From assembly GCF_022539665.2 (NCBI RefSeq), contig NC_081331.1, forward strand, positions 2,390,501 to 2,454,500: a stretch of 64,000 nucleotides of DNA, written 5' to 3'. This document shows positions 12,122 to 25,348 of the stretch, one piece after another. The notes under the pieces were generated by a model. It was not told the origin of the DNA and did not search any database. It was given only the letters and a program-made list of their open reading frames with translations. Positions within the stretch are counted from its first letter, which is position 1, and each line of letters starts with the position of its first letter. The DNA is from Daphnia carinata. Taxonomy: Eukaryota > Arthropoda > Branchiopoda > Diplostraca > Daphniidae. The position numbers and the translations under genes are program-made.

Positions 12122-15100
12122 ATGTCTTTCAGACGTCAGTACAAACAAGCTGGAACGGGTGAAACATCATCGCGATGGGCGTGGCCACCGGGAGTAGGAG
12201 GCGGCGGAGTTGGTGCGGCTGGCGGGCCCCGAGGCGGTAGTTTGAGCGCGCTGGACCTGCTGGATCGCTCAGCCGATGAGCCAGACGCTGGCTGGCCGCA
12301 GACGGAAGCGGAGCTGGCCAAGTTGTATCAGTCGACCATCATGGAACAACAACTGCGGCACTTGGAGCCGCTCCGCGAAGACTTGGCCGATTGGCTCAAC
12401 AAAATCCTCGGTGAGTTCAACCATCCATACAACATCATCACTTTTTCTTTTCTTCTCTATCTCTCCTTCCGTTTCTTCTTATCGTCCAAGACCCATTGTC
12501 GTTTGCTACATGTGTACATACTTTAGATACGCGGCAGCGTGACTTGAAAGTTCTTGAAGGCTCACGGTCGTTGCGCATATAAAAGAGCCAAAGATAGGGA
12601 TCCTTTTGCGTGCTAGTCTTAAGTCAGCGGGCGGCTATTTTCCCCTTTTTTTTTTTTTTTGTTGAATTTCATTTCAGATGGCAGTTGATTTGCACTTAAA
12701 TGTTTCTATGGCCTTTTCTGTGATAACAAAACACTACCAGCAAAGAGGTTAGAAGTACATCCGTAAATTTACAAAAGAAAAATCTTGGCGAAATTTCCAA
12801 GACGGACTAAAGAATTGTGATGGGAACAGTTCCAATAATCCATATCCTAGCTGTCTTTCCAGTTTTTTTTTTTTTTTTGTCTGACTGTTTTGGCAGATTC
12901 CCCTCTCAATCAAAAGCTTGGCTTTCGCTAGTCAGCCTCCATCACGTTGACCATCGATTGCGCAAAAAACACACAAAGATAAGCTCTCTGAAACATGGTT
13001 TATCATAGAAATGACCTTTGTCCATTCTAATCGCTGAACACATGTCATTCATTCAGCTTTTTTTTATCAAAATTTTTCCCCCCTCTCGGAACATAACATA
13101 GAAATATCAAAAATCATTCTAGCGTCGTGTGTATTATATACTCCCACGTACGAAACAACCTGTTGTCACGATCAACAGAAATATTCCTTTATGGTGTGTT
13201 TTTGAATTGAAAGCCTCTCTCGCAATTTCACGAAGGCCGGACCATGATTTGCCAGTTAACTTTATCGAAACTAGGGATAAAAGAAACGAGTACCGCCGCC
13301 ACATATTGAGACCATTTTTGACCAGTCGAGAAACATGGGTAGGGCATACCTTATTGTTGTTTGTTGCGGTCGTTGCATAGTAATAGCTCGGAAAAAAAAT
13401 TCATAGTATTTATCTCTATATGCACTGTTTGTTTGAAATGAGAAAAGAAAAATGCTTGTTCGAAAGGACGGTGGAGTGGATGCCGTTTTGAATGTGTAAT
13501 CCTTTCCATTTACAAGATGCGTGCACCGCATGTTTATTTTTTGTTGTTGCACTGTTCTGCTTTGTTCTCTCGGATGAAATTGCGGAACGACCTAGGTGTG
13601 CAAACGATGTACGCATCAAATTTGACGAATCAGAGTATCAATTTGTAGTTTATCCCCCTTTTTTTTTCTGTTCTCTCGCTTGGATCTGATATTTTTCTAA
13701 AGGCTATTTTATGATGTGGGAGTGTAAGCCAATGGGCGAACAGTCATTAACGGCGCTGTCCGTCCGCTGTCTGACTATCCTCCGGTTTTCGTAACAAGCG
13801 GGATTGAAAAAAAAAATGTTTTTGTGTATAACCGACGGCCATTCTGAAAATGGATTAGTGAACAAGCAGGGGGGGGGGGTTTGTTATAGCAAAAATAAGA
13901 TGGAGTTACTGGTTAGGAGGAGAACAGGCCGCTGGTTGTTTACGTGAAATCTTTAAGAAAAGGGGGGCGCTTTGAAATTTGATACTTACCAGCTGAACGT
14001 TTTGGGGGCGGATGGGGGTCGATCTGGGTTGCTGACTTTGAAAACTAGATAGACTTTTGGGTGTGGAGGTTCGCCTTTTTTTTTCTTCTGGCTGTCTGAA
14101 ACATTAAAAAAAAAGGACACATCCGCCAGGCGCGAAACGAGCACCCTGCGACCCATTCATCATCGACGTATATAGATGTACACAGCATTTACAGGATATA
14201 AGAATTGTAAACAACCAAGGCCACAAAGCGTAGCCATGTTATATAGAGGGGGGGGGGGGGGGAAACCGACAAGTCGGGAATATTACGTATTATTTACCTA
14301 AAGGAAAAAAGAAAAGACAAGAAGAAAGTTTCTGCTTTTACGATCGTCTCTTGTTTTTCTGTGTTCCCCAACCAGAGCCATGGGTGACCCCGCTGCGCAA
14401 GCGTCGGGATCGAGAAGAAAAGTCCCCCGGCCCTTCTTTCCAACTACCGACGTTATTATCATATCATTGCAACCACCAACTATAGAAGAGAGAGTAGGTC
14501 GAATAACAAAACAAAGAAAAAAAAACGCATATTGTTAAGACAACGATTGAAATTCATACCTGAAAAACGTACTTATCAGGTACCGAAAACACAACCGAGG
14601 ACTCGGATCCCCGGTCCTTTCCAAATATTGTTTGGCCTGCTAGGCTTTTTTTTCAGTTGATTAATCACGCACGAATCAAATTTATTTTGAGGAGGCTTCA
14701 AACCGTTTTTGACAACGATTTAGTGTCTTGTCTTCTGGCCCCCACCCGCAGCGCGTGAGCATACACATCCACGTCCCTTATAGGCTTCTTAAGAAGAAGG
14801 AAAAAAAAAAAGAAAATGAAAAGCAAACATACCACAAAATATGTGTCCATTACGACATACAGGATGTGTGTGTGTGTGTGTATTTTCATTGATTCAACTT
14901 CTTTTCGTTTTTTTTTGTGGGAAATTGTTTTCGTGTAAAGCGCTTGGCAATCTCTTTGCAAATGCTTCACGGCGTGTGAGATCAAACGTCTCCACCTTAT
15001 CAAGTTTTTTTTTGTTTTTTTTCACCCTCAAGAGAAGGTCGTCATCCCGCCCAAACAATTTTGGGCTCTTGTTTTACATGAAAATTGCTGGCTCTATTTT

Positions 15101-18100
15101 TGTTTTTGTTTTTCTTCTTTTAGTGTCAGAACTGATTGAGTCGTCAGAATAAGAAGCGTTTCTTTTTTCCTTTTTTAACACGCTAGACACTATCCATCAT
15201 CACAAAATATTATGATTGTAATGCGCAATCGGGAGATCGATTTTTTGTTTTTTAGGTTCGGCTGATCCCGGTGGGCTTCTCCTGTGTAAAGGGCGTGAAA
15301 TTGGATATACTGGCTCGCAAAGTAGAAGGAAATAATAGTAACAACAAGAGAGGCTATATCATTAAAAATAGGCAACAACAAGAATGTTCAAACATAAAAC
15401 GGAATAAAATATATATTTGAAAAAAAAAAAAACCAGGTTCGTATTGCTTGTTGGGAAACAGCTGTGTTTTTAAGTGCAAATATCCTGAACAGCAGCAACA
15501 AGCGGCGGCTGAATTATACCATTACACATCCAAGGTCTTATGCTAATTACAGCGTCGGCGCGTGCGTAAATCATTTCCGATAACGACCCAATCGTAAATC
15601 GGCACTGTGCCGCAACAACAATGCCAATCAATTCTTGGATTCTGCGTCCGCTCTTTCTTTTATTTTCTTTTACATTTTCGGTGGCTATTTCTTTCTTCTT
15701 ACCTAGTATGGTTTGCGGCTATGTTGGCATTTGTATTTTTGTACAAAGATAGTCAGTAGGTTAATTATCCCGTCTGTATGCACGATTGCGTGGTTGGCAT
15801 TATTAAAAATGTGCAAACCCGAAATAACAAGTTTTTTTTTCTTACTTGGATTTGCTCATTTCCTACCACTCGATTATTCGAAGATTGTATTTCGTAATCG
15901 CGCGAATTGTGCGACGTAATGACCGGCTGTTATTCATAAGTCACGTTCACGCGTTTTGCTGGCATTTCAAGGCTGAATTGAAAGTGAAGATGCAAAAAAA
16001 AAAAAAAATGAATGGCAAATGAAGGAAGTCATCGCAGAATAAAAGAATTCGGAATATATCCAAGGTTGATTAGCCGTCAGATTCAATATAAGCTCCTTAT
16101 CTGTTTACAATATTTTCTTTTTTCAATCTTATAGCTATTCCATAATCTTTTTTTTTTTTTTGGTATGTGTGTTTATGATTTTTAGAATTGGATTACCTGA
16201 CGTCGTCCAACTTTATGGATATGCTGGACACTGGCGTGCTGGTTTGCCACCTGGCGCGACGCATCCAAGGAATAGCCAAGGACGTTGTTACGAGTCGCTC
16301 GAGGGCTCTCTTCGGTGACGGTGTCGACGCTGCTACGAAATATGACGATGCTAGTACGGCCGCTCTCCTCAACGGCCCGCCGGATAACGTGAAACAGGCA
16401 CAACAATACCTCCAAGCGCTCCTTAGAAGTACCAATAATCAAGCAAATCTTCTAGCCGCTGCCAAGGTCTCATTCTTTTTTCTTCTTCTTTCGTGCCATC
16501 CGTACTTACCGTCAATAGATATAGTATCGTAAAATGAAAAGATACATTAAATATGACTAGCCCAAGTAGTTGTGTGGACCGGTAGGTTTTAGCCTTTTGG
16601 TGAAGAAAGCGAATAATACGAAATGGTTGGCCGTGGGGATGAATACGCAAGTAGGTAAAGTTTTTAAACAGGCAGAATGTGAAATGACCGTAGTAAACGA
16701 ATCCGTTTTTAGAGAAAAAGAAGCCATATTTACAAATGAAACAAAACGTCGTCTTATCGAAAATGTAGCCTACGTTATATTTGTGTTTGTTCGCACTTTG
16801 AAAGTTTGATAAGACGGATGTATTTGACACTTTTTTTTTCCCGCGAAATGGGAACTCGGTTCTTTTACTACCTTGAATTGATCAATGACTTGGATTTGTT
16901 CCTAGTTGTCTGGTTCAAAAAAAAAAAGAGAAAAGAAATGAGAAAGGCCATTTCTCTTTTGAGTGTACGCAGTTTGTTCTCTTTCTGTGTATCTTTCCAA
17001 CTTTTTAAAATAATAGTTTGATGCCGAATATGGTCCTCCGCTTGGCTTTCTTAGTATCTTGAAGCCAAACCACATCCAGCTGAGTGATTTTCCCCGTGTA
17101 CGCATTTATTCTTGTATTTGCGCCTCGTCTTATTGGATGACTAATGTTTGACTCGGTTTTCCAAGATGATACGAGAACTACCGCAGATTAATCATGTAAC
17201 TTTTCTCTCAACCTTCAAGGCTGCCATTATGATTAGAATGGTAAAATGATGAGGGCAGTCGAGGGGCGAAAACAGTTTACAGGAATGGAAACCAATAGCA
17301 CCGTGAAATGGGAAAATGGAATAAGCCGGTTTTTTTTTTTTTTTTTTTTTTTTGATGTTGTAAATTATAGACTTGTGTCTAAATAAGCAGAATGATTGAG
17401 CCAAAGCTAGTCATGTTGATTAATAAGATTCTTCGTGTAAATCTCTTGTCGCCATTGCTATTAAACTATTCTCGTTTCTATTACATAACAGGCTGTGCCG
17501 CAAGGGCGGATCCGGTGCTGGGAAAGAGCGGCCAAGGGCAGCTTCTTCTCGCGCGAAAATGCCTGCAATTTTTTGAACTTTTGCCGACAGCTGGGCATCC
17601 ACGAGAACCTCCTCTTTGAGAGCGAAGATTTAGGTAAGTGCTTTTTTTCTGAATTATTTATTTTTCTTTCCCCGTTTGTGATTAATTCCATTGGAAAAAC
17701 TGACGTGCTGTGCCTGTAAATATTATTTTTTTTTTTTTTTTTTTGCGTGTGGGCCCATCCCGAATGGATAAGAAAGGAGTGCGCTATTATCTTCAGTCCT
17801 CTCTTTAAAAAAAAAAAAAACACAGATTTTTTATTGTATGGAAACGTCCGGTTCTTCAAAGAAGGACCGCTCGTTTTGATAGCAATAGGAGGTGGAAGCT
17901 AATGGACCGAACCCATCCGATCCATTGTTCGAGGAACATGGGGACGACGGGAAGCTCGTTACCATTTCCTCTGCTTTTATCAGAAAGAATAAAGAACTCA
18001 AGATTCAATAGCATAAATGATGACAGCGATATTTAAATGGCAAAAAAATGGATCCGCGCACGCCACTGTGCCACTGGCACGTGCCTAGCGGAACAATGGC

Positions 18101-21100
18101 AGTTTCGCTCATCATTTCTTCACTAACGCAAGTTTGAGGGGGGAAAGAGGAAAAAGGGCAAGACAATCACGCGTTTTTTTTAATGGGCTATAAATACCTT
18201 TTTATGGAATACTTCAACAGTTTTTTTTTTTTTGCAGCAAAAACCCACCATTATTTTTTTTAGTTGTCCAGGTAGATTTTCCCCACCTCCCTCCGCCCTT
18301 TCGTGGGGCTTTATACAATATAGACGCTATAGGCAGAGTAGACTGTTATCCATATCCGGAGCGAATGTGATTTGTGTAGTCTCCCGTTATATCTTATTAT
18401 TTTGTGTGTGTTTCCTTCATCGGCTTGAAAACTCGTCAAGTTCCTTTCTAAAAAAGGCAAAAAAGAAAACAAAAAAAATAAGGATAAGATTAAGATGAAG
18501 TCCCAGATTCTCTTAAATTCTTTCATGCGTGCTAGTGCCGTGATGTGTTGTTTAGTTTGTTCACGACACACAAAAACTTTTGAGGGAAAGAGAGAGAACA
18601 TCATCATGACTGAAGGCGTGGGGGAGGTTGGCTGACGTTGCTCTGTAGAGATAGATGGAGGCTCGTCTTTTTACCTTCTTTTTTTTCTCTTGAAAACGTC
18701 AATATCGTTGTTGGTTGGTTGGCCAGGATTGCGTGAGTCGACTTCTACCTGATGTTATGCTGTGTTTTGTTGTTTGTTTTCTCTCTTGCTTTGATGAAGC
18801 ATTGAAATTCCGCTTTGCTCCCCACGCCAAAAGATTTACGTATCCCGCGTTTTGGCGCGATTGTCGTCAGGTGTCGAGAGATGGAATCTCTTTATCTACC
18901 TTCATCACTTCATCGCTCGCACGTATATGTAATACTAGAATCGACCCAAGTATTTTTTGTTTTCTTTTATTCATGCACCACCGCCCAGCTAAGGCGCTGA
19001 AGATCCATCGCCTTATAAGCCGGATGGACAGCAGACATTAAAAAATGTTAAAAAAAACTCAGCACATAGTCTGTTGTGTGCTGGAATTGGAAATGAATTC
19101 GACGGGCGCAGACAGCTCTCTCTCTCTCTCTTGTTCAACTTTCTCGGCAACTCCGAAATGGATCAATGTCGACGAGCCAATCGGCAAGGCATTAGCATAG
19201 TTTTTGCACGGCGCATTGAAACTCCAACTCAATGATTATCATTCTGGCATAACTGTTTATGCTCGACTGTGAGAGTGTGGGAGCGAGAAAGACGGAGAAA
19301 AATTTTCATTCGTATGACTGATGACTGCAGCCGAGTGTGTAGCTGTTTTAGGATAGATATCTACTCTCACCCTATGTTAGCTGTAAGGCGGATTCTGAGC
19401 TGTAACGATGATGGATGATTGTTGCGTGTTATGCAAGATGAATTAAAGACGTGTTTCTTTTTTGTTTTTGTTTTTATGGTGATTGTTGTCTGCGCGTGCT
19501 TGTATAGTGTTGCACGGACAACCGAGGAATGTGATCCTGTGTCTACTGGAGCTGGGCAGAGTGGCCGGCCGGCTGGGCATGGAGCCACCGGGACTGGTGC
19601 AGCTGGAACGCGAAGTCGACCTGCAGATCGAACGGTACCAATGCGGTCTGGATCAGATGACAGCCGATCTCCTTCTCCTACGTGATGATGATGACAATGA
19701 TCACGCTCATAATGATCATAATAACCATTCCGTTCCTCAAACCACCAACGAACCTTTAACCCCCTCTGATGAAAGCAAGGCCGTCGATGAGCCGTCAAAC
19801 AACGACGTGATGGGCCACGAACACGAGGCCGGACAAATACCTGTAGCTCACCTCAACAGGTCCGTTTCTTCTTCTTCTTCTATTTCTACGTCTTCTCTTA
19901 TTTTCCATTGGCTTTTGCTTGGCGGTGGATGACGTTTCACGCATTCATTTGTTTCTGTTTTTTTTTATAATGGCTTCCCACACGCGTGCCACTCAAAAAA
20001 AAAAAAACAAACAAAAAAACAAACGAAGTACGCCTCCCTACAGCCGGCCTAAATTTCCTCTAATCTTCTAAAACATTTACCTTCAATTACCTAATTCATT
20101 GGGTACTCATACAATACGTGAAACGGGCCTTTTTAATTATTAAACCGCAGAGATTTAATTACCAGCTGTTGATTACTAGATAAATGAGAAGTCACGCTGA
20201 CTCGAAATAAAAACAAAAACAACAACAAAAACACTAAAATCGGACCTGTTCACCAACACTAGCAGATCTCTAACGTACTCGGTGAATGCCAAAATGGATG
20301 ACCAAGACCCATCATTACTAACCCGGTGTGGGTCGCCAACCAGTGACGAATACCTTCCTTCACTACTTCCGGTAGCGCCGACCGATGACAAATTGGCCTG
20401 TCGTTCTCCCGTCTCACCATCTCCGTCCATTACCTCAACCACTTCTACCGCCACGACTAACGCCAGCAAAACTCCTGTGATTGTTTGCAGACAAGCCGAT
20501 GAGGTGAGTTCATCTCCTTCTTCCCCGACCAACAGCTACGGCAGATTGCCCTTCAGCCGGCCCATCAAAAATCCATCCGAATTAGACAAAAAGGTCAGAG
20601 TCGTCGAAAAACAATCCAGCTGAACACAACACATTCGTAGAAAAGCTTCCATATTTACGCACAGCAATTATAGTGGCTTTTCTTGTGTGGATGGTTTTTG
20701 CGAGACCATTCCGAGCTTTTCCTTTTTTAGAACAGCATTTGATCTGCTGGTCGCTTCCCTAATGAAATTTGTAACTTGATTGTTTTTTGTTTCTCTAATC
20801 GACCACCTTTGTGTTTTCTTTGGTTTGAACAGGTGGAACATTTTTTATTAAAATCGCAAGCCGAATGCCGTTGTGCGGAAAAGTATTGTGATCGTCTCAA
20901 GATTTATAAAATATCCGAAGGACTTTATCGAATCGGAGACCGGAACGTCTTCATCCGCGTATGACATTTATTTTTTTCTAAATAAATTCTTGCGCCCACA
21001 GCTGTTTTTATTTTAAGGCTAATTTTTACGTTTGTTTTCTCTTGTTTCTGCTTCACTTGTTCCTGTAGCTATTCAAGGATCGTCACGTCATGGTTCGCGT

Positions 21101-21180
21101 CGGAGGAGGATGGTATGACATTACCGTTAATACAAACGTATTAGATTTATTGCATACATTTATTTGCTCCACGTCGATTG

Positions 21181-21212
<32 letters not shown>

Positions 21213-22046
21213 GGGATACGCTCGAGCACTACCTCATCCGTCACGATCCGTGCCGCCGCGGCCACGACAACAGCCTCAGCCGCAGCCCTACTCCAGAGTG
21301 TAGCCGGCCATCCAGGCTGTCTAACGGAACTATTAGTCCCATATGCCCGCCGCTTATGACCAGCTCTACACCTTGTCTATCTCACGAGGTATTAGCCTTG
21401 CCTTTAAGCCTCTTTTGCATGATTTCATTTATTCATTTTTCTCGTTTTCCGTCATGGCTTTCAAGGCAAGAGGCAGGACGCCGGAAAAAATGATGATCGG
21501 TACGGTGACACCAACATCGTCGTCGACGAGCGTCGCCAGCAATGGTCGCAGGAGATACGTCGGTCGCAGTCTCACGATGGATCTGAATCAGCAAATCAAC
21601 ACTCATTTTAGCACCAACTCGATGGCAACGACACCGAACAGTCGGCGCAGTTCAGGAACGTCCAATTCAACTTCAAGTTTCACCACGCATACCAAGCTGT
21701 CCACGTTGACAGCAGCCTACAAGGTATCCTCGAAGCTGTATATTCATGAAGACCGATGGTTAAAGATCGATCTTTTTTCGTTGGAACATAGCAGGAAGGG
21801 ACGCTCTCACCTACAGGTCTAACACCTACGGCATTGACACCTACGGCACTGACACCTGAGCTGAGCAAAACGATGGGCTTCAACTTTGGAAGAGCTCCCA
21901 TGATCCCCGGAAGGAACGGTTCCTTCAATGCAGGAAATAGCGTCAAAAGGTCACGGCCCACGCCCGTCTACAATCGTTCACGGACCACCGATCTGTCCGA
22001 TTTGGCACGTCGCACCAGCGCTCTCATCTCACCCTCTCTTCGCTAA
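12122..22046 (+). CDS. GAS2-like protein (CH + GAR domains), actin-microtubule linker
   Basis: Ten exons join in frame: 12122-12410, 16186-16466, 17492-17633, 19508-19859, 20266-20503, 20833-20958, 21069-21112, 21214-21388, 21466-21723 and 21795-22046, giving about 718 residues. A Gly-rich start is followed by an actin-binding CH domain at about 82-262 ([65 protein letters not shown]). A His/Asp-rich and Ser/Pro-rich linker leads to a GAR (GAS2) microtubule-binding domain at about 434-505 ([50 protein letters not shown]). The tail is Ser/Arg-rich with a 15-nt minisatellite coding LTPTA units at about 21815-21860. The family crosslinks actin and microtubules; the Drosophila relative is pickled eggs. 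The start at 12122 fits the first ATG after an acceptor whose AG is at 12022-12023, although an in-frame ATG lies upstream at 12008 before that acceptor. The first three introns are long (3.8, 1.0 and 1.9 kb), unlike the rest. Confidence 0.9.
12411..16185 (+). other. First large intron of the GAS2-like gene
   Basis: A 3.8-kb intron between GTGAGT at 12411 and TTTTTAG at 16185, splitting the CH domain in phase 1. It is full of homopolymers (poly-T, poly-G at 13870-13879 and 14247-14262) and a (GT)n run at about 14864-14881. Short frames in it are chance. I see no nested gene. Confidence 0.7.
16467..17491 (+). other. Second intron of the GAS2-like gene
   Basis: Phase-0 intron of about 1 kb inside the CH domain, with a poly-T run of over 20 nt at about 17331-17353. 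No gene is seen in it. Confidence 0.7.
17634..19507 (+). other. Third intron of the GAS2-like gene
   Basis: Phase-1 intron of about 1.9 kb from GTAAGT at 17634 to TATAG at 19507. It holds poly-T and poly-A runs and a short CT repeat near 19118-19130. No gene is seen in it. Confidence 0.7.
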
Positions 22047-22718
22047 TAACTTCATACTCTTTCAGGTTCATATTTAGTTTACTAACGTTAACAACTACTG
22101 GTCTAATAGTATACACGTTAGCGTTAAGTTTTCTGAAGGGAGGGAGAAAAAGAAAGCAACACATTCAAACCGTTTGTAAATAACTGAAATAACCTTTAAT
22201 GGGATGGCAATTCGGCGGGAGTAGATCCTTAAGTTGTTTGCTACTCATTAGTTACACATTACCAAATAATAATTCTTCGTGGCCATAGTTTCAAGTTTAA
22301 TGACAAGTTTTAACTCGTTCCTCTGACAGTTCGGTGCCAGATCTGTTGATTTGTGTTTCTGTTACAAAACAAAACATTACAAGTTGTCTCACCACTATGC
22401 AAAGCTATTCTTATCTGCACCTAGAAAATCTGCACACTTTACAAACAGTAGGGGTTAGTTTGCTGCACATACCAACAAAGTCCTTTTTCTGTCTGGTACA
22501 AAAGGTGTATTGGCAGAAAAACAAGTTGCATCGTTTCTCATAAAATATATGTGAGAAACTAATCTCTTAAGCGACAGAGAAGAAAGTAGCCTCTGGTGAT
22601 TTCCAATAAGTAGTAGAAAATCACAATAATTGTAGAAGATACCATAATATCGAAAAACACTGGGTTGTTAAAGAGTTAAGATTGCACCAAATTTCGGAAT
22701 AATACTTTCGCTTTCTTC
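22047..22718. other. Convergent 3' flanks of the GAS2-like gene and UGDH
   Basis: Sequence between the stop of the GAS2-like gene and the stop of the minus-strand UGDH gene. It should hold both 3' UTRs. No further gene is seen. Confidence 0.6.
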
Positions 22719-24540
22719 TTAAATGCCATTCGTTCCGGTCCAGTTGTGGTCCTACAAATAAGGAGAGATCTTTTTTGTTTCTATGTATGCAAGAAAGTAA
22801 ATCAATAACTTTTCCTAACCTGGGAGCTCTGCCCATGGCGTTTCCCAATGGTCTCGACATGGAAACCGATTTTGGTTAACGCAGCATGATCAAGAGTTTT
22901 ACGCCCGTCGAAAACAAAAGCTGGTTTCAGCATCGAGTCGTACATTCGTTGATAATCGTAAGTCTGTTGAATTTTAAAAGAAAATTTTAAGTAATCCATC
23001 ATTTTTCTTCAACTTCTTCCAACATTTACAATAAATTGGTCCCATTCCGTGCAGACTACAAGCGCGTGGGTGCCCTTGGCAGCTTCATAGGGGTCCGTGT
23101 GAATACTGATACTACTTTCTTCATCCAATTGATCTAGATCCAGTAGTATTTGAGCCTTTTCGACCTAAATAACAACACGCACTATTTTAATAGAAAAGCG
23201 ATTGCTTATGGCAGTATTCACTAACTTTAGGATCGAAGATATGAAGAAAAGCCCCTTCTTCAAGAAGATGCTTTGCGACATGAATGGCGGGTGACTCGCG
23301 AGTGTCACCAGTGTTCTTTTTGAAGGCAAATCCTAAAATCGCTATATGCTTATCGGTGATAGTGTTGAACATGGATTGTACGATGCGCTCTCCAAAGCGC
23401 GATTTTTGATACTCATTCATATCGATAACTTGTTGCCAATAAGCAGCTACGCTCGTTAAGTTGAGTGATTCGCTAATGTAAACCAAATTGAGAATGTCCT
23501 TCTGGAAGCAGCTACCACCCCATCCGACTGACGCCTGAACAAAAATAGAGCAACACGTAGAAAAATTTCCCTATCAAAGTTATGCAACCAAACACCTGGA
23601 GGAATTTGGGACCGAGACGAGAATCAAGTCCGATGGCCTTGGCCACTTCACTAACGTCGGCACCTGTTGCTTCGCATACGGCAGATATGGCATTAATACT
23701 AGAAATTCGTTGAGCTAAGAAAGCGTTGGCAGCCTAAACAGGATATCATTTTAATCACCATAGGAATGAAACAAACAATATTTCCCAATACTAGTTTAGA
23801 TAGTTCCGATGACCAAGTATTCATGTGGATGATTTTTTCCGCCGGAACCCAATGCTGGTACACCCACGAAAGTGCAGCAATAGCTTTTCTTCCTTCTTCA
23901 CTCTCCTCGCCACCAATTAGAACTCGGTCGGGCTTTGTAAGATCATTGACGGCAGTACCCTCAGCCAAAAATTCCGGATTGGAAAGCACTTGATAGCTAA
24001 CGCCGGGTCTCGTGTTGGCTTTCAAAATGTTTACGATGGAAGCTGCAGATCTTACCGGAACGGTACTCTTTTCGACGACGATCTTGCTCCCCTCGCACAC
24101 ATCGGCAATCAGTCTGGCGCATGATTCAACAAACTGCGAAGAAAAAAATAGTTCATTAGTCTGGGCGATATTCGATTAAAAACTAATGTTGGACTGGGTA
24201 CTTTCAAATCAGCAGCACGGCCCTTGCCCAAGCCAAAAGTTTTAGTTGGAGTGTTGACAGATATGAAAATCAAATCAGCCTCCTTCAATGCAGGGACCAT
24301 ATCAGTAGAAAAGAATAAATTCTTTCCTCTACATTGTTTCACAATTTCTTCTAGGCCTGGCTCATAGATTGGAAGCTTGTCTGAGTTCCACTGGTTAATA
24401 CGCAGTTCACTCCTGTCAACCACAGTTACTTGAATATCAGGGCACTTGAGAGCCAGAACACTGCATGTGGGACCCCCCACATATCCGGCCCCAATACAGC
24501 AGATTTTATGAATTGGAATTTCAGCAATGTTTGTGGCCAT
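22719..24540 (-). CDS. sgl: UDP-glucose 6-dehydrogenase
   Basis: Seven exons join in frame: 24540-24202, 24133-23792, 23733-23596, 23534-23226, 23164-23030, 22963-22820 and 22751-22719, giving about 479 residues (human about 494, fly about 476). The enzyme oxidises UDP-glucose to UDP-glucuronate with two NAD+, supplying glycosaminoglycan synthesis and glucuronidation; it is cytosolic. The N-terminal Rossmann motif GAGYVG is at residues 17-22. The catalytic Cys is Cys282 in [10 protein letters not shown]. The signature blocks [33 protein letters not shown] and [10 protein letters not shown] are all present. The start at 24540 (MATNIAEIP) fits the family; an in-frame upstream ATG would add nine residues. 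All introns shown are phase 0. It is divergent from PGAP2 with about 0.8 kb between start codons. The symbol is that of the fly orthologue. Confidence 0.97.
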
Positions 24541-25348
24541 TTTCTTTGTTAGTTGTTCTCGTATCACCTAGTAAAATTATATTAGGTACATTTTACCATT
24601 ATTCATGCTAGAAATGATAGGCCCCAATAATATATTTTCAAAAAACATTAAGAACACAACCAATAAGACTGTATTTCTATAATCCACATACCTTTAAAAA
24701 ATCAACTGCAATGGAAGTTGTCAGAATTCTAACTGGAGATCAACAAATACGAGAAAATGTAACGCAGAAAGTAGGCGAGTCCTATCGTATACGTGGAGCA
24801 CAGTCGTGAAGTCTGACGTTCATGTCTCTGTGACATGTGCTTGAGCTGCCCATTGTTTAAAAAGGCCGATGACCGGAAAGGCTTTTCGGGGGAGGCTACA
24901 GGCTAGCAGGTGTAAATAAAAATCAAGTAATCGAGTACTGCTGCCCAATTCCAGCAGCCCCTCGATTTTGCCTAACAGCAGACAACAAGAAATCTAGCAG
25001 ACGATTTTCCCTTCGATTTTTCGTTATTTCGTGCAGTCCACTGATATACCTCAATATTTTAGTGTGAAAGAGAGTAAAATTTATTTTTTTATGTTCCTTT
25101 GAACTCTTATCATGTCGTAAATTATATCCGTACGATACTGATGTGGATTTCGTAGGGTGTATCTACTGAGTTAAACTGTCACCATCCTAGCCTTTACAGA
25201 CAAACATGCTGCAAGTTTCAAAATATGTTGTATGACCTTATACCCAGAAGAAATAAAATCAACAAGTAAGTTTTATGTCTAAAGAAGCTGCAGTGTAGGC
25301 ATGGTCACTCTTCTCTTTTAATTGACATTTTTCATGCTTCTAGTTATC
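24541..25348. promoter_or_regulatory. Shared intergenic promoter region, UGDH (-) and PGAP2 (+)
   Basis: About 800 nt between two divergent start codons. A splice donor-like AACAAGTAAGTT at about 25261-25272 and an acceptor CTTCTAG just before 25343 suggest a short 5' UTR intron for PGAP2. No clear TATA box is seen for either gene, which is usual for housekeeping promoters. Confidence 0.5.

Noticed and set aside
19367-19798. A 143-codon minus-strand frame opposite the GAS2-like gene
   Set aside because: It mirrors the conserved CH-domain exon on the plus strand, so it is a shadow frame.
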